A DNA stretch of 13,519 bases, from the NCBI GenBank assembly GCA_016183145.1, contig JACPFE010000337.1, positions 1-13,519 on the forward strand, given 5' to 3'. The notes under the pieces were generated by a model, which was given only the letters and a program-made list of their open reading frames with translations, did not search any database and was not told the DNA's origin. The translations under genes were made by a program, and so were the position numbers. This DNA is from Deltaproteobacteria bacterium (GTDB lineage: Bacteria > Desulfobacterota > Binatia > UBA9968). Positions 1 through 6,721 of the stretch are shown piece after piece. Each line of letters opens with the position of its first letter. The first letter of the stretch is position 1.

Positions 1-618
1 CAGATGAATCCGGCGGATGAGATTTCTCTGACGGAAGATATGGTCGGTCCGCCCTACGACGCGGATAATCTGTACGGCTGGGCCAAGCTGATGGGAGAAC
101 TCACGCTCAAGTCATATTACGAGCAGTTCGGTATGAAGTCAGCTTGCTCCCGTTACTTCACCGTATACGGGCCGCGCGGTGTCGAGAATCACGCTGTCAT
201 CGCAATGATCGCACGGGCCTTTATCGGTGACGATCCGTTTGAGGTTTGGGGCACCGGCGAGCAAGTGCGTAACTGGACTTATATCGACGATATCGTTGCG
301 GGTACGATCTTAGCGGCGGAAAAGATAGACGATGGCACGGCGATCAATTTAGGCACGACGGAGCGCATCCGAGTCATGGACGCCGTTAACGAAGTCCTAC
401 GTTATATTGGACATAAAGCGACGATCGTGACTCGGCCAGAGATGCCAACCGGTCCGCTGAATCGGGTCGCGGATAACCGCCTCGCGAAAAGACTACTTGG
501 ATGGGAGCCGACGGTAGGTTTTACGGAGGGATTGCATCACACGATTGACTGGTATTTTTCCACCAAGAATCGCGACAAAGTGAGATCGGTTATTTGCAGA
601 ATGCTTACAGAGCGATGA
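1..618 (+). CDS. NAD-dependent epimerase/dehydratase, C-terminal part (5' end outside window)
   Basis: This is the C-terminal part of an extended short-chain dehydrogenase/reductase acting on nucleotide sugars. The frame is open from base 1, so the NAD-binding Rossmann N-terminus lies outside the window. The YxxxK catalytic pair is visible near the start (LYGWAK). It is followed by RYFTVYGPRG, typical of UDP-glucose/GDP-mannose epimerase families, then the substrate-domain segments VWGTGEQVRNWTYIDDIV and INLGTTERI. The C-terminal LLGWEPTVGF-EGL-TIDWY pattern is usual for the family. The exact sugar substrate (UDP-Glc 4-epimerase, GDP-mannose dehydratase and so on) cannot be decided from this half. 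The stop codon overlaps the start of the prepilin peptidase gene (ATGA), so the two are probably co-transcribed. This is context only: epimerases of this kind usually serve surface polysaccharide synthesis. Confidence 0.9.
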   Translation, partial: QMNPADEISLTEDMVGPPYDADNLYGWAKLMGELTLKSYYEQFGMKSACSRYFTVYGPRGVENHAVIAMIARAFIGDDPFEVWGTGEQVRNWTYIDDIVAGTILAAEKIDDGTAINLGTTERIRVMDAVNEVLRYIGHKATIVTRPEMPTGPLNRVADNRLAKRLLGWEPTVGFTEGLHHTIDWYFSTKNRDKVRSVICRMLTER

Positions 619-1421
619 TCTTTTCCCCCTCGTCATTTGCCTCGCTGATAGTGTTCATTTTCGGCGCCATCGTCGGCAGCTTCCTCAATGTTTGTATCCT
701 GCGGATACCCAAAGGAGAGTCCGTTATTCGGCCGTCTTCCCACTGTCCGCACTGTAAGACGCCCATTGCCTTTTACGACAACATCCCGTTGTTCAGTTAT
801 TTTTTCCTCGGGGGCCGCTGTCGCGCGTGCCGCGAGTGGATCTCGCCGCGCTATTTTGTCGTCGAGCTTTTGACGGCGGCTTTGACGGTGGCGCTTTTCT
901 ATAAGTTCGGGCTTGGCCCCGCTTTTTTTTCCAGTTTTATTTTGGTGGCGGCTCTCCTGGTTATTTCATTCATCGACCTGGACGTGAGAATTGTCCCTGA
1001 TGTGATTAGTTTGCCCGGAATTGTTCTCGGCCTGCTGTTTTCGTTTTTCGGTTATTATGTCGTCTATGATCCGGCGGAGCTGATCCCGTCACCGCTAAGT
1101 TCGTTGATCGGCGTGCTTGTCGGCGGCGGTTTTTTATTGGCGCTGGCGTGGGCCTATGCGGCGGTTACCGGAACCGAAGGCATGGGGGGCGGAGACATCA
1201 AGTTGCTGGCGATGATTGGAGCCTTTCTGGGCTGGCCGTCCATACCTGTGACGTTGTTCCTATCATCTTTGGCTGGGTCGATTATCGGTCTCTCGGCCAT
1301 GTTGGTCAAAGGTGTCGGCCGCAAATACGCTCTGCCTTTCGCTCCATTCTTGTGTTTGGGCGCCCTCCTTCATTTGTTTTTCGGCAAGGAGCTGGTCGCT
1401 TTCTATTTTTTTCCGCTATAA
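615..1421 (+). CDS. pilD: Prepilin peptidase / N-methyltransferase (type IV prepilin, A24 family)
   Basis: Inner-membrane aspartic protease that cleaves the leader of type IV prepilins and N-methylates the new N-terminus. The product is 268 aa from ATG 615; an upstream TTG at 594 in the same frame is less likely because ATG 615 overlaps the epimerase stop as ATGA. Domains in order: an N-terminal membrane segment (about 8-28); the cytoplasmic zinc-binding methylase module with two CxxC pairs (C44/C47 and C69/C72); several hydrophobic helices; and the two catalytic-aspartate motifs FIDLD (D121) and GMGGGDIK (D194). Both family aspartates and all four cysteines are present, so it should be bifunctional and active. 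Four prepilin-like genes follow directly and are its natural substrates. It could equally be named GspO, but the minor-pilin neighbours favour a type IV pilus role. Confidence 0.94.
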   Translation: MIFSPSSFASLIVFIFGAIVGSFLNVCILRIPKGESVIRPSSHCPHCKTPIAFYDNIPLFSYFFLGGRCRACREWISPRYFVVELLTAALTVALFYKFGLGPAFFSSFILVAALLVISFIDLDVRIVPDVISLPGIVLGLLFSFFGYYVVYDPAELIPSPLSSLIGVLVGGGFLLALAWAYAAVTGTEGMGGGDIKLLAMIGAFLGWPSIPVTLFLSSLAGSIIGLSAMLVKGVGRKYALPFAPFLCLGALLHLFFGKELVAFYFFPL

Positions 1422-1485
1422 TTCAACGCCGCTCGGCGCATAAATCTTTGCAGTCTTCGCTGACCAGCGGGGCCGCCCTTTCTAC

Positions 1486-1584
1486 CCTTCGACTCGAGCC
1501 CCGCCTTTGGCCGGGGGCACTCGCTCAGGATTCCGCCCCACGCGCGTACTCGATGGCGCCACGGGCTGACCCTTGGGGCTCCAC
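1486..1584 (-). repeat. REP-like dispersed repeat, copy A (99 bp, minus orientation)
   Basis: Read on the minus strand, this 99-bp unit starts GTGGAGCCCCAAGGG and ends GGCTCGAGTCGAAGG. It aligns without gaps to copy B at 3184-3282 with about 17 mismatches by eye (roughly 83% identity). The first third is palindromic: in copy B, CCACGGGC and GCCCGTGG pair across two bases, and copy A has a decayed version. Shorter relatives lie at 9268-9316 and 10385-10433. It is in the non-coding gap between the prepilin peptidase gene and the fimT-like gene. Confidence 0.85.
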
Positions 1585-1590
1585 TTCCTC

Positions 1591-1620
1591 TTGACACGGG
1601 CGCTAGAGCGGCAGTATTGT
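1591..1620 (+). promoter_or_regulatory. Candidate sigma-70 promoter for the minor-pilin operon
   Basis: A perfect -35 box TTGACA (1591-1596) is followed after 18 bases by TATTGT (1615-1620), which matches 4 of 6 bases of the -10 consensus. Transcription would start near 1627, just before the GGAGG ribosome-binding site (1632-1636) and ATG 1642. It begins only 6 bases beyond repeat copy A. This is inferred from motif matches alone. Confidence 0.4.
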
Positions 1621-1641
1621 CCGCTCATTCTGGAGGCCGCC

Positions 1642-2088
1642 ATGGTGTTCAACGCAAGACATGGCTTCTCTGTCCTCGAACTCGTCGTCGCCCTGGCTCT
1701 GGTAGGGATTCTCGCTGCCATCGCGCTACCCGGTTGGAGCCGGCTACTCCCCTCCTACCAACTCGACAGCTCCGCGCGCCAGATTCAATCCGAATTGCAC
1801 TATATTAAGATGCGCGCGGCGGCGGAAAACGCCGGATTGCAACTAGCGTATCTGGCGGGATCATCGCAGTACATCATTCAAGCCGACACGGAGATATTGG
1901 CTACCAAACCGCTGCCGGAAGGAATCGTCATTACCAAAGCGGGAACCATTTCTTTTTCGCCGCGGGGCACCGCGGGGGCGAACCGAGTGCGGCTGCGCAA
2001 CTCCGCCGGCCTGTGCAAACAGGTGGTCGTCAGCGCCACGGGGAGAGTTAGAGTTTGCAAGCCGAATGATTGCAGCGGGGATTGCTGA
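1642..2088 (+). CDS. Type IV pilus minor pilin / pseudopilin, GspH/FimT family
   Basis: Minor pilin subunit expected to be inserted in the inner membrane, processed by prepilin peptidase and assembled in the priming complex at the pilus tip. ATG 1642 is chosen because a GGAGG Shine-Dalgarno lies 5 bases upstream and it gives a short 8-residue leader (MVFNARHG). Cleavage after G8 leaves FSVLE, with the conserved glutamate at mature position 5, followed by a hydrophobic helix of about 20 residues (LVVALALVGILAAIALPGW). The rest (148 aa in all) fits the GspH/FimT globular domain with a C-terminal cysteine pair (CKPNDCSGDC) that may form a disulfide. A TTG at 1573 in frame would add 23 residues read partly from the repeat and is unlikely. 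Order before pilV, pilW and pilX matches known minor-pilin operons, where this gene is fimT or fimU. Confidence 0.88.
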   Translation: MVFNARHGFSVLELVVALALVGILAAIALPGWSRLLPSYQLDSSARQIQSELHYIKMRAAAENAGLQLAYLAGSSQYIIQADTEILATKPLPEGIVITKAGTISFSPRGTAGANRVRLRNSAGLCKQVVVSATGRVRVCKPNDCSGDC

Positions 2089-2103
2089 GGAAACGGTTGG
2101 TTC

Positions 2104-2508
2104 ATGGATATCACGGAACGGCAGGAGGGTTTTACGTTCAACGAAGTTCTGGTCGCCATGAATGTGATCATGATCGCCGTCTTGGGGTATTCCCTGAGCT
2201 CAGTGTCGGTGATTCGAGACCAGGCGGCGAATGACGCCTTGACGATCGCGATTCACTTGGCTCAGGACAAGGTCGAGCAGTTGAAAACTCAATCGAACCC
2301 GCCCAATGAAAACCGTTGTCCTGAGTCCGGCGAACGTGGAATCTCAGCCGTCGGAGCTTCGGGTGGAATCTTCGACCGGTGCTGGAGAACCAGCGACTCG
2401 TCCCTCGGGTCGAACCTCAAGCAGATCGATGTCACGGTTTCGTGGCGCGATTATCAACCTCGTGAGATTACGCTCTCAACCTTGGTATTCATCGATGGCG
2501 GTTCGTGA
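2104..2508 (+). CDS. pilV: Type IV pilus minor pilin PilV-like
   Basis: Minor pilin of the PilV family, 134 aa. The prepilin signal is MDITERQEG followed by FTFNEVLVAMNVIMIAVLG; cleavage after G9 puts the conserved glutamate at mature position 5. The polar stretch IHLAQDKVEQLK after the helix is typical of PilV. The C-terminal half contains two cysteines (NRCPESG and DRCWRTSD) and ends in beta-rich sequence. A GAGGAAA ribosome-binding site overlaps the stop of the preceding gene (2086-2094), about 9 bases before ATG 2104. Its stop codon overlaps the start of pilW by one base, suggesting translational coupling. In known systems PilV joins PilW, PilX and FimU at the pilus tip. Family assignment rests on operon position and the N-terminal half. 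Confidence 0.82.
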   Translation: MDITERQEGFTFNEVLVAMNVIMIAVLGYSLSSVSVIRDQAANDALTIAIHLAQDKVEQLKTQSNPPNENRCPESGERGISAVGASGGIFDRCWRTSDSSLGSNLKQIDVTVSWRDYQPREITLSTLVFIDGGS

Positions 2509-3152
2509 TGGCAAGGCTCGCGAATATCCGAGGAGCGACGTTGGTCGAGAGCCTGGTATCACTCCTGCTCGGCATGGTGATGATCACCGGGCTCTACGGG
2601 TTCTATCGCTCGGAGTTGTTCCATCACCTCTCTCAAGAGGCCAAGACCGCGACGTTGGAAGATGCGCGGGGCGGTTTGGACGTCATGGTCCGCGATCTGA
2701 AAAATGCGGGCTCGTGGGGCACCGGCACGGCGCCGCCCGAAAGCGGCAGCGACGATCCCGACGGCGATGCCGATTTCATCTGCAATCGCGTCTACGCGGC
2801 CACCGCGACCATGATCCATGTGCAGATGGATCTCAACGGAAACGGCAACTGCGCGGACACAGAGCCGCGAGAAAACATCCGCTACGAACTTACCGGGCCC
2901 ACTTCGACTTGTCCGGGGGCTAAGATCATTCGGCGCAACGGCGATTGTCTGATCGCCAATGCGGCGACGGTGAGTGACGGCAAACTCTTTCGCTATTACG
3001 ACAGTGCCGGAGCGGAGCTTGGCGACACACCTGCGCGGCAGGCAATCAAGCGGGTGCGGATTGCTTTCGCGGTGCAGTTGAAAGACCCGGACCCGGCGCG
3101 AGGTGGAAACATTCGTTCGACGCTGTCCACCAGTGTAGAGTTTCGCAATTGA
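2508..3152 (+). CDS. pilW: Type IV pilus minor pilin PilW-like
   Basis: Minor pilin of the PilW family, 214 aa from ATG 2508, which overlaps the pilV stop (TGATG); a GTG one codon upstream is also possible. The leader MARLANIRG is cleaved before ATLVESLVSLLLGMVMITGLYGFYR, with glutamate at mature position 5. The following AKTATLEDARGGLDVMVRDLKNAG is the characteristic PilW segment, in which many members keep the RxAxxxLxxDLRxAGY pattern. The globular domain has several cysteines (CNRVY, GNCADT, TCPGA, GDCLI) that could form disulfides. It ends with a beta strand, STLSTSVEFRN. It sits between pilV and pilX as in other type IV pilus tip operons. Eleven bases separate it from the ATG of the pilX frame. 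Confidence 0.83.
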   Translation: MARLANIRGATLVESLVSLLLGMVMITGLYGFYRSELFHHLSQEAKTATLEDARGGLDVMVRDLKNAGSWGTGTAPPESGSDDPDGDADFICNRVYAATATMIHVQMDLNGNGNCADTEPRENIRYELTGPTSTCPGAKIIRRNGDCLIANAATVSDGKLFRYYDSAGAELGDTPARQAIKRVRIAFAVQLKDPDPARGGNIRSTLSTSVEFRN

Positions 3153-3163
3153 CCGAGTAATCC

Positions 3164-3901
3164 ATGGGAAACTTTCGAAAACGGTGGAGCCCCACGGGCA
3201 AGCCCGTGGCACATTCCACTACGCCCGTGGGGCGAAATCCTGAGCGAAAGCCCTCGGCCAAGGCCGGGGCTCGATTCGAAGAGTTGAACGGGCAACGGGG
3301 AATGATCTTACTCAGTTCCCTGCTGGTTCTCTCCCTTTTGATCACGGTCGGAGTCGGCTCGCGCATTATGCTGACCAACGATTATAAGATCTCCGGCAAT
3401 TTGCGTTTGAGCACCGACGCTTTCTACCTCGCCGAGGCGGGGATCGAATGGAGCAAGCGCGAGGTCAGCGTGACGTCAAGCCATCCACCCAGTCTCGCAA
3501 ACCGCGCCCAGAGTCTTTCTTCCGGTGCGTTTTCTGTTGCGTTTCCATCCTCGACGGCGGTTACCCTGCTTTCGGCGAAGATCGTGGTTCGATCGACGGG
3601 CAGGGTCGGCACGTCCACGCACCAGCTCCAAGCTCAATTGACTAAGACCTATGATCTCGCGGACGGCGCGGTCGGGCTTCGTGGCAACGCGAGCCGCGTC
3701 GGATTTAGCGGCAATTCGTTTCTTATCTCCGGGGCCGACCATGATCCGGATTACCGTTTCCGAAGACACGCTGCGCAATGCCCTCGTGGCGGGATTGGAC
3801 GCGAGCCAGCAGTCCAATATCGTCGGGGCTGGAGGAGCAACCCCTGCCATTACTGTAAGCAGTCATATTTCGGGCTCCGCCGTGACCCAATTCGCGAATG
3901 A
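3164..3901 (+). CDS. pilX: PilX-like minor pilin, N-terminal part, with in-frame repeat in the leader; frameshifted
   Basis: N-terminal portion of a PilX-type pilus assembly protein. From ATG 3164 the leader is 46 residues and ends QRG, followed by the hydrophobic segment MILLSSLLVLSLLITVGVG and the PilX_N hallmark NDYKISGNLRLSTDAFYLAEAGIEW. The fifth mature residue is serine, not glutamate. Codons 7-40 are mostly the 99-bp repeat copy B read in frame. Without it the leader would be MGNFRKRLNGQRG, a normal length. A TTG at 3284 would give MNGQRG with only a weak ribosome-binding site. Around 3746-3752 the protein-like sequence leaves this frame after SGADHDP; what follows to 3901 is out-of-frame noise. 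The true continuation is in the +1 frame to 4394. Either the gene is broken or the sequence has a one-base error. Confidence 0.75.
   Translation: MGNFRKRWSPTGKPVAHSTTPVGRNPERKPSAKAGARFEELNGQRGMILLSSLLVLSLLITVGVGSRIMLTNDYKISGNLRLSTDAFYLAEAGIEWSKREVSVTSSHPPSLANRAQSLSSGAFSVAFPSSTAVTLLSAKIVVRSTGRVGTSTHQLQAQLTKTYDLADGAVGLRGNASRVGFSGNSFLISGADHDPDYRFRRHAAQCPRGGIGREPAVQYRRGWRSNPCHYCKQSYFGLRRDPIRE
3184..3282 (+). repeat. REP-like dispersed repeat, copy B (99 bp), in frame inside the pilX leader
   Basis: Begins GTGGAGCCCCACGGGCAAGC and ends at CGATTCGAAGA. It contains the palindrome CCACGGGC-aa-GCCCGTGG (3192-3209), a third related arm CGCCCGTGGGGC (3223-3234), and a CGGCC-AA-GGCCG hairpin further on. 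It matches copy A across its full length in the opposite orientation. Its length is exactly 33 codons and it contains no stop in the pilX frame, so it adds residues without breaking translation. The family also has 49-bp relatives at 9268 and 10385. Confidence 0.85.
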
Positions 3902-4394
3902 CCTTTGCAGCTCGGCGCAGGCGATCCCGATGGCCGTGCCGAGCGATGGGATCTTGGCTGTGGAAAGCCAGGAGTGGGGAACTCAATCTCTTCCCCAGCT
4001 CCGGTGCATTGAGGGAATCCCTGGCGCGGGCGATACCGTCCGGCTCGGCGGAAACGTTTCCGGTGCCGGCGTGCTCGTGGTAAAAAACGCCGAATTGATC
4101 GCCAGTGGCCTGTTTCGCTGGGAAGGTCTCATCATCGTCACGGGCAGCAATGTGGGTTTTACGATTCTCGGACCGGAGACGAAAGATATTTATGGCTCTT
4201 TGATGGTTAATGAAACCGGGACGCCGGGGAGCGAAACGGCCATTTTAGATATTCGGGGGAGCATGCGGCTATTTTTCAGCCGCATCGCCTTGGGCCGGAT
4301 CACCGCCTTGATTCCCACTTCGACAATGAACAACGCCTATGGTTTTCTACCCTCCCATGTAACCCAGGACTATTGGCGTGCCATGACCCCGTAG
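3651..4394 (+). pseudogene. pilX: PilX-like minor pilin, C-terminal part (frame +1 relative to the N-terminal part)
   Basis: This frame continues the pilX-like gene after the apparent frameshift. The ATG at 3651 is only the first ATG of the frame: residues before about 3750 are read out of frame from the N-terminal half. Authentic-looking sequence begins at ITVSEDTLRNALVAGLDAS and runs through SNIVGAGGATP, a cysteine pair (DLCSSAQ and LRCIEG), a glycine-rich beta region (GDTVRLGGNVSGAGVLVV), LIIVTGSNVGFTI and a C-terminus ending at TAG 4392-4394. Repeated hydrophobic strands fit the beta-helix-like bodies of long PilX-type proteins in Gram-negative bacteria. Removing one base near 3749 would fuse both halves into a protein of about 409 aa from ATG 3164. 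I see no start codon with a ribosome-binding site that would make this half an independent gene. Confidence 0.7.
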
Positions 4395-4603
4395 CCCATT
4401 CGAGATGCGACGCCTGGCAATTTTACATTGGTCGGCTAAGATGTTAGATTACAACACGATATCGATTCGGGTGTTCAGTGCGTGCGTAACTAATTAGGAT
4501 TGCCTAGACCCGAGTGACCTTGCCGAGAGTTTGGCTTTCTAGCCTATTAAGTGGCCAGCGGACCGCCGACTTGACCACGGCTGCGGTGCGTGAGGGAGCG
4601 AGC

Positions 4604-4987
4604 ATGGATACAAATAAGACCATTACGGTGGTTGACGACAACCCTGATATCATTACCATTGTCAAAACCATCTTGGAGGGGAAGGGATACAACGTGTTCA
4701 GTGCATCCAGCGGTGCCGAACTGCTGAACATGCTCAAAGGCCAAAAGCCCGATCTGATTATTCTGGATATCATGATGCCGGAGATGGATGGCCTGGAAGT
4801 GCTTAGCCGGCTGAAAGCGATGTCGGACACCGCGACGATTCCGGTGATCTGGCTCACCGCCAAGGGCCAATACGAGGATGTCTTGGGGGGATATAAACTG
4901 GGCGCCGATTATTATATCACCAAGCCGTTTACCAGCACTCAGCTCGTCAACGGCATCAATCTGCTATTGGGTGAGGGCAAGTCGTAA
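4604..4987 (+). CDS. Single-domain response regulator (CheY-like receiver)
   Basis: A 127-aa stand-alone receiver domain with no output domain. ATG 4604 is chosen because GAGGGAG lies 5 bases upstream and because the receiver fold starts here (MDTNKTITVVDDNPD); a frame-open ATG at 4514 would add 30 unrelated residues. Key residues are all present: the acidic pair D11-D12, phospho-acceptor D55 in LIILDIMMPEMDG, T85 in IWLTAKG and K107 in ITKPF. It should be a phosphorylatable signalling protein, receiving phosphate from a histidine kinase not in this window. Its target could be pilus function, given the upstream minor pilins, but proximity is the only support. No convincing promoter is visible in the 209-bp gap before it. 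Confidence 0.92.
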   Translation: MDTNKTITVVDDNPDIITIVKTILEGKGYNVFSASSGAELLNMLKGQKPDLIILDIMMPEMDGLEVLSRLKAMSDTATIPVIWLTAKGQYEDVLGGYKLGADYYITKPFTSTQLVNGINLLLGEGKS

Positions 4988-5092
4988 CCCATTGGTTTCA
5001 CCGCCTACTTCACAGCGGCGGCCGCGCCAGTTTAGAACGGCCCTTCCTGCGCGTTGCTTCATCGGTCCTATTCGTGTCATTCTCCTGTATAA

Positions 5093-5734
5093 ATGATTAG
5101 GTTCATTACCTTTGAGGGCGGTGACGGAACCGGCAAAACCACCCAGCTCAAGGCGCTTGAAAGTCATCTCCAAAGCAAGGGGTGCTCTTGTGTAAGCACC
5201 CGCGAGCCCGGCGGGACTTCTCTAGGGAAACTGATCCGGCAACTTCTGCTCGAAGTCGGCAATCAAGCGATCGCGTCGCCAACCGAGCTGTTCCTCTACT
5301 TGGCCGACCGGGCGCAACATGTCCAGGAGGTGATTCTTCCGGCAATTGACGGCGGCAAGATCGTGCTATGTGACCGCTATACGGATTCCACGCTGGCCTA
5401 CCAAGGTTACGGCCGCGGCATCGATTTCGATCTCTTGCGGCAATTGAATCAGTTCGCCAATCGCGGCGTGAAGCCGGATTTGACGCTGTTACTCGACTGC
5501 CCCGTGGAGCTAGGTTTGTCGCGAACCGCCCAACGTCAGTCGAATGCCGGCTCAGCGCGCGGCCGCGAAGACAGGTTCGAGCGCGAAAAGGTGGAGTTTC
5601 ACGAGAAAGTTCGCGCCGGGTTTCTCGCCATGGCTCGCGCGGAGCCTGAACGATTCCGCGTCATCGACGCCGCGCGTCCCATGGAGCAGGTGTCGCGGGA
5701 GATTCAAATCATCGTCGACCGGGAAATGGGCTAA
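5093..5734 (+). CDS. tmk: Thymidylate kinase (dTMP kinase)
   Basis: Phosphorylates dTMP to dTDP with ATP, an essential step of dTTP synthesis in the cytoplasm. The 213-aa product matches the usual family length. It has the P-loop GGDGTGKTT (residues 9-17), the dTMP-binding TREPGG segment (36-41), the DRYTDSTLAYQG motif (94-105; the DRY arginine is the family's phosphate-binding residue) and a lid region with GREDRFE (157-163). ATG 5093 gives the canonical N-terminus (MIRFITFEGG), but no Shine-Dalgarno is visible before it (CTCCTGTATAA). The stop TAA is immediately followed by the ATG of holB, so the genes are likely one transcript. tmk beside holB is a very common arrangement in bacteria and supports both calls. 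Confidence 0.97.
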   Translation: MIRFITFEGGDGTGKTTQLKALESHLQSKGCSCVSTREPGGTSLGKLIRQLLLEVGNQAIASPTELFLYLADRAQHVQEVILPAIDGGKIVLCDRYTDSTLAYQGYGRGIDFDLLRQLNQFANRGVKPDLTLLLDCPVELGLSRTAQRQSNAGSARGREDRFEREKVEFHEKVRAGFLAMARAEPERFRVIDAARPMEQVSREIQIIVDREMG

Positions 5735-6721
5735 ATGGGTTTTTCTGAAATCATCGGTCATCAGCGACCCTTGGAAATCCTGCGCCTGGCGTTGGGCAAC
5801 GGGCGGTTGCACCATGCCTATCTGTTCGTTGGCCCGGAGGGAGTGGGAAAGCGCGCGGTGGCGCTGGCTTTGGCTAAGGCCAGCCACTGCGATGAAACGG
5901 CCAATGAATTCTGCGGCCGTTGCGCGGCTTGCGCGCGCATTCAGAACGGCAATCATCCGGACGTCCGTCTGGTCGAGATCCTCGAGGGCAAGAAGGAAAT
6001 TAGCATCAAGCAGGTTCGCGAAATCGAGAAGGAGCTGAATTTTCGTTCGTTTTCGGGCAAAAGAAAGATAGCGATCATCGACCCCGCCACGTCAATGAAC
6101 CTGTCCGCCCAGAATGCGCTGCTGAAAACGCTCGAAGAGCCGCCTCAAGATTCGGTGTTGATCTTGATTGCGCCGAACGCCGGAACTCTTCTGCCGACTC
6201 TGCGCTCGCGCTGCCTGCGCATTTCTTTCGGACCCCTGGCGCGCGATGAGGTTGCCCGGTACCTGATGAGTAAGGAAGGAATCAACCAAGACGACGCAAG
6301 TCTGAGAGCGGCCTTGAGCATGGGCAGCCTCGGCGCCGCGATCAGATTCGACAAGGATGAGCTGCTGGAAAAACGACGGAGTTGGGCCGCATTGTTGTTG
6401 TCATTGAAGGACGGCGACTACCGCGGCGCCATTGAGGCCGCCGAAGCTATCGCGAGCAACAAAGAAGAGTCTCTGCGCTTTCTCGAATGGACCGAGACTT
6501 GGTATCGCGACCTGTTGGTTCACGCGGCAACCGAGAATTCCGAAGAGATGGTTAATGTGGACATGCTTACGGAGATTGGGTCCCAATCCGCCAAGGGTAA
6601 CTTTGAACGGATGCTGGCGTCGTTCGCGCAAACGGCCCGGGCCGCCGGACGGATCCAACGCAATCTCAATCGCCGCATGGTGCTGGAAAGTTTATTTTTC
6701 AAAGTCGTCGGGGAGCGGTGA
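5735..6721 (+). CDS. holB: DNA polymerase III subunit delta'
   Basis: Clamp-loader subunit of the replicative polymerase. The 328-aa product is a AAA+ family protein. It has the opening GHQRPLEILRLAL, a P-loop-like GPEGVGKR (33-40) in which the usual Thr/Ser after Lys is Arg, and a four-cysteine zinc module (C52, C60, C63, C66; CGRCAAC). The DnaX/delta' box IIDPATSMNLSAQNALLKTLEEPP is present, as is the SRC motif LRSRC (156-160), which in this family supplies the trans-acting arginine to the neighbouring subunit. A degenerate P-loop is known for delta', which does not need to hydrolyse ATP. ATG 5735 directly follows the tmk stop, and the holB stop overlaps the metG start by one base (TGATG). 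The downstream C-terminal helical domain is less conserved but of normal length. Confidence 0.95.
   Translation: MGFSEIIGHQRPLEILRLALGNGRLHHAYLFVGPEGVGKRAVALALAKASHCDETANEFCGRCAACARIQNGNHPDVRLVEILEGKKEISIKQVREIEKELNFRSFSGKRKIAIIDPATSMNLSAQNALLKTLEEPPQDSVLILIAPNAGTLLPTLRSRCLRISFGPLARDEVARYLMSKEGINQDDASLRAALSMGSLGAAIRFDKDELLEKRRSWAALLLSLKDGDYRGAIEAAEAIASNKEESLRFLEWTETWYRDLLVHAATENSEEMVNVDMLTEIGSQSAKGNFERMLASFAQTARAAGRIQRNLNRRMVLESLFFKVVGER

Noticed and set aside
2559..3212. Long minus-strand open frame opposite pilW
   Set aside because: pilW has a prepilin signal, translational overlap with pilV and family motifs; the minus frame has none.
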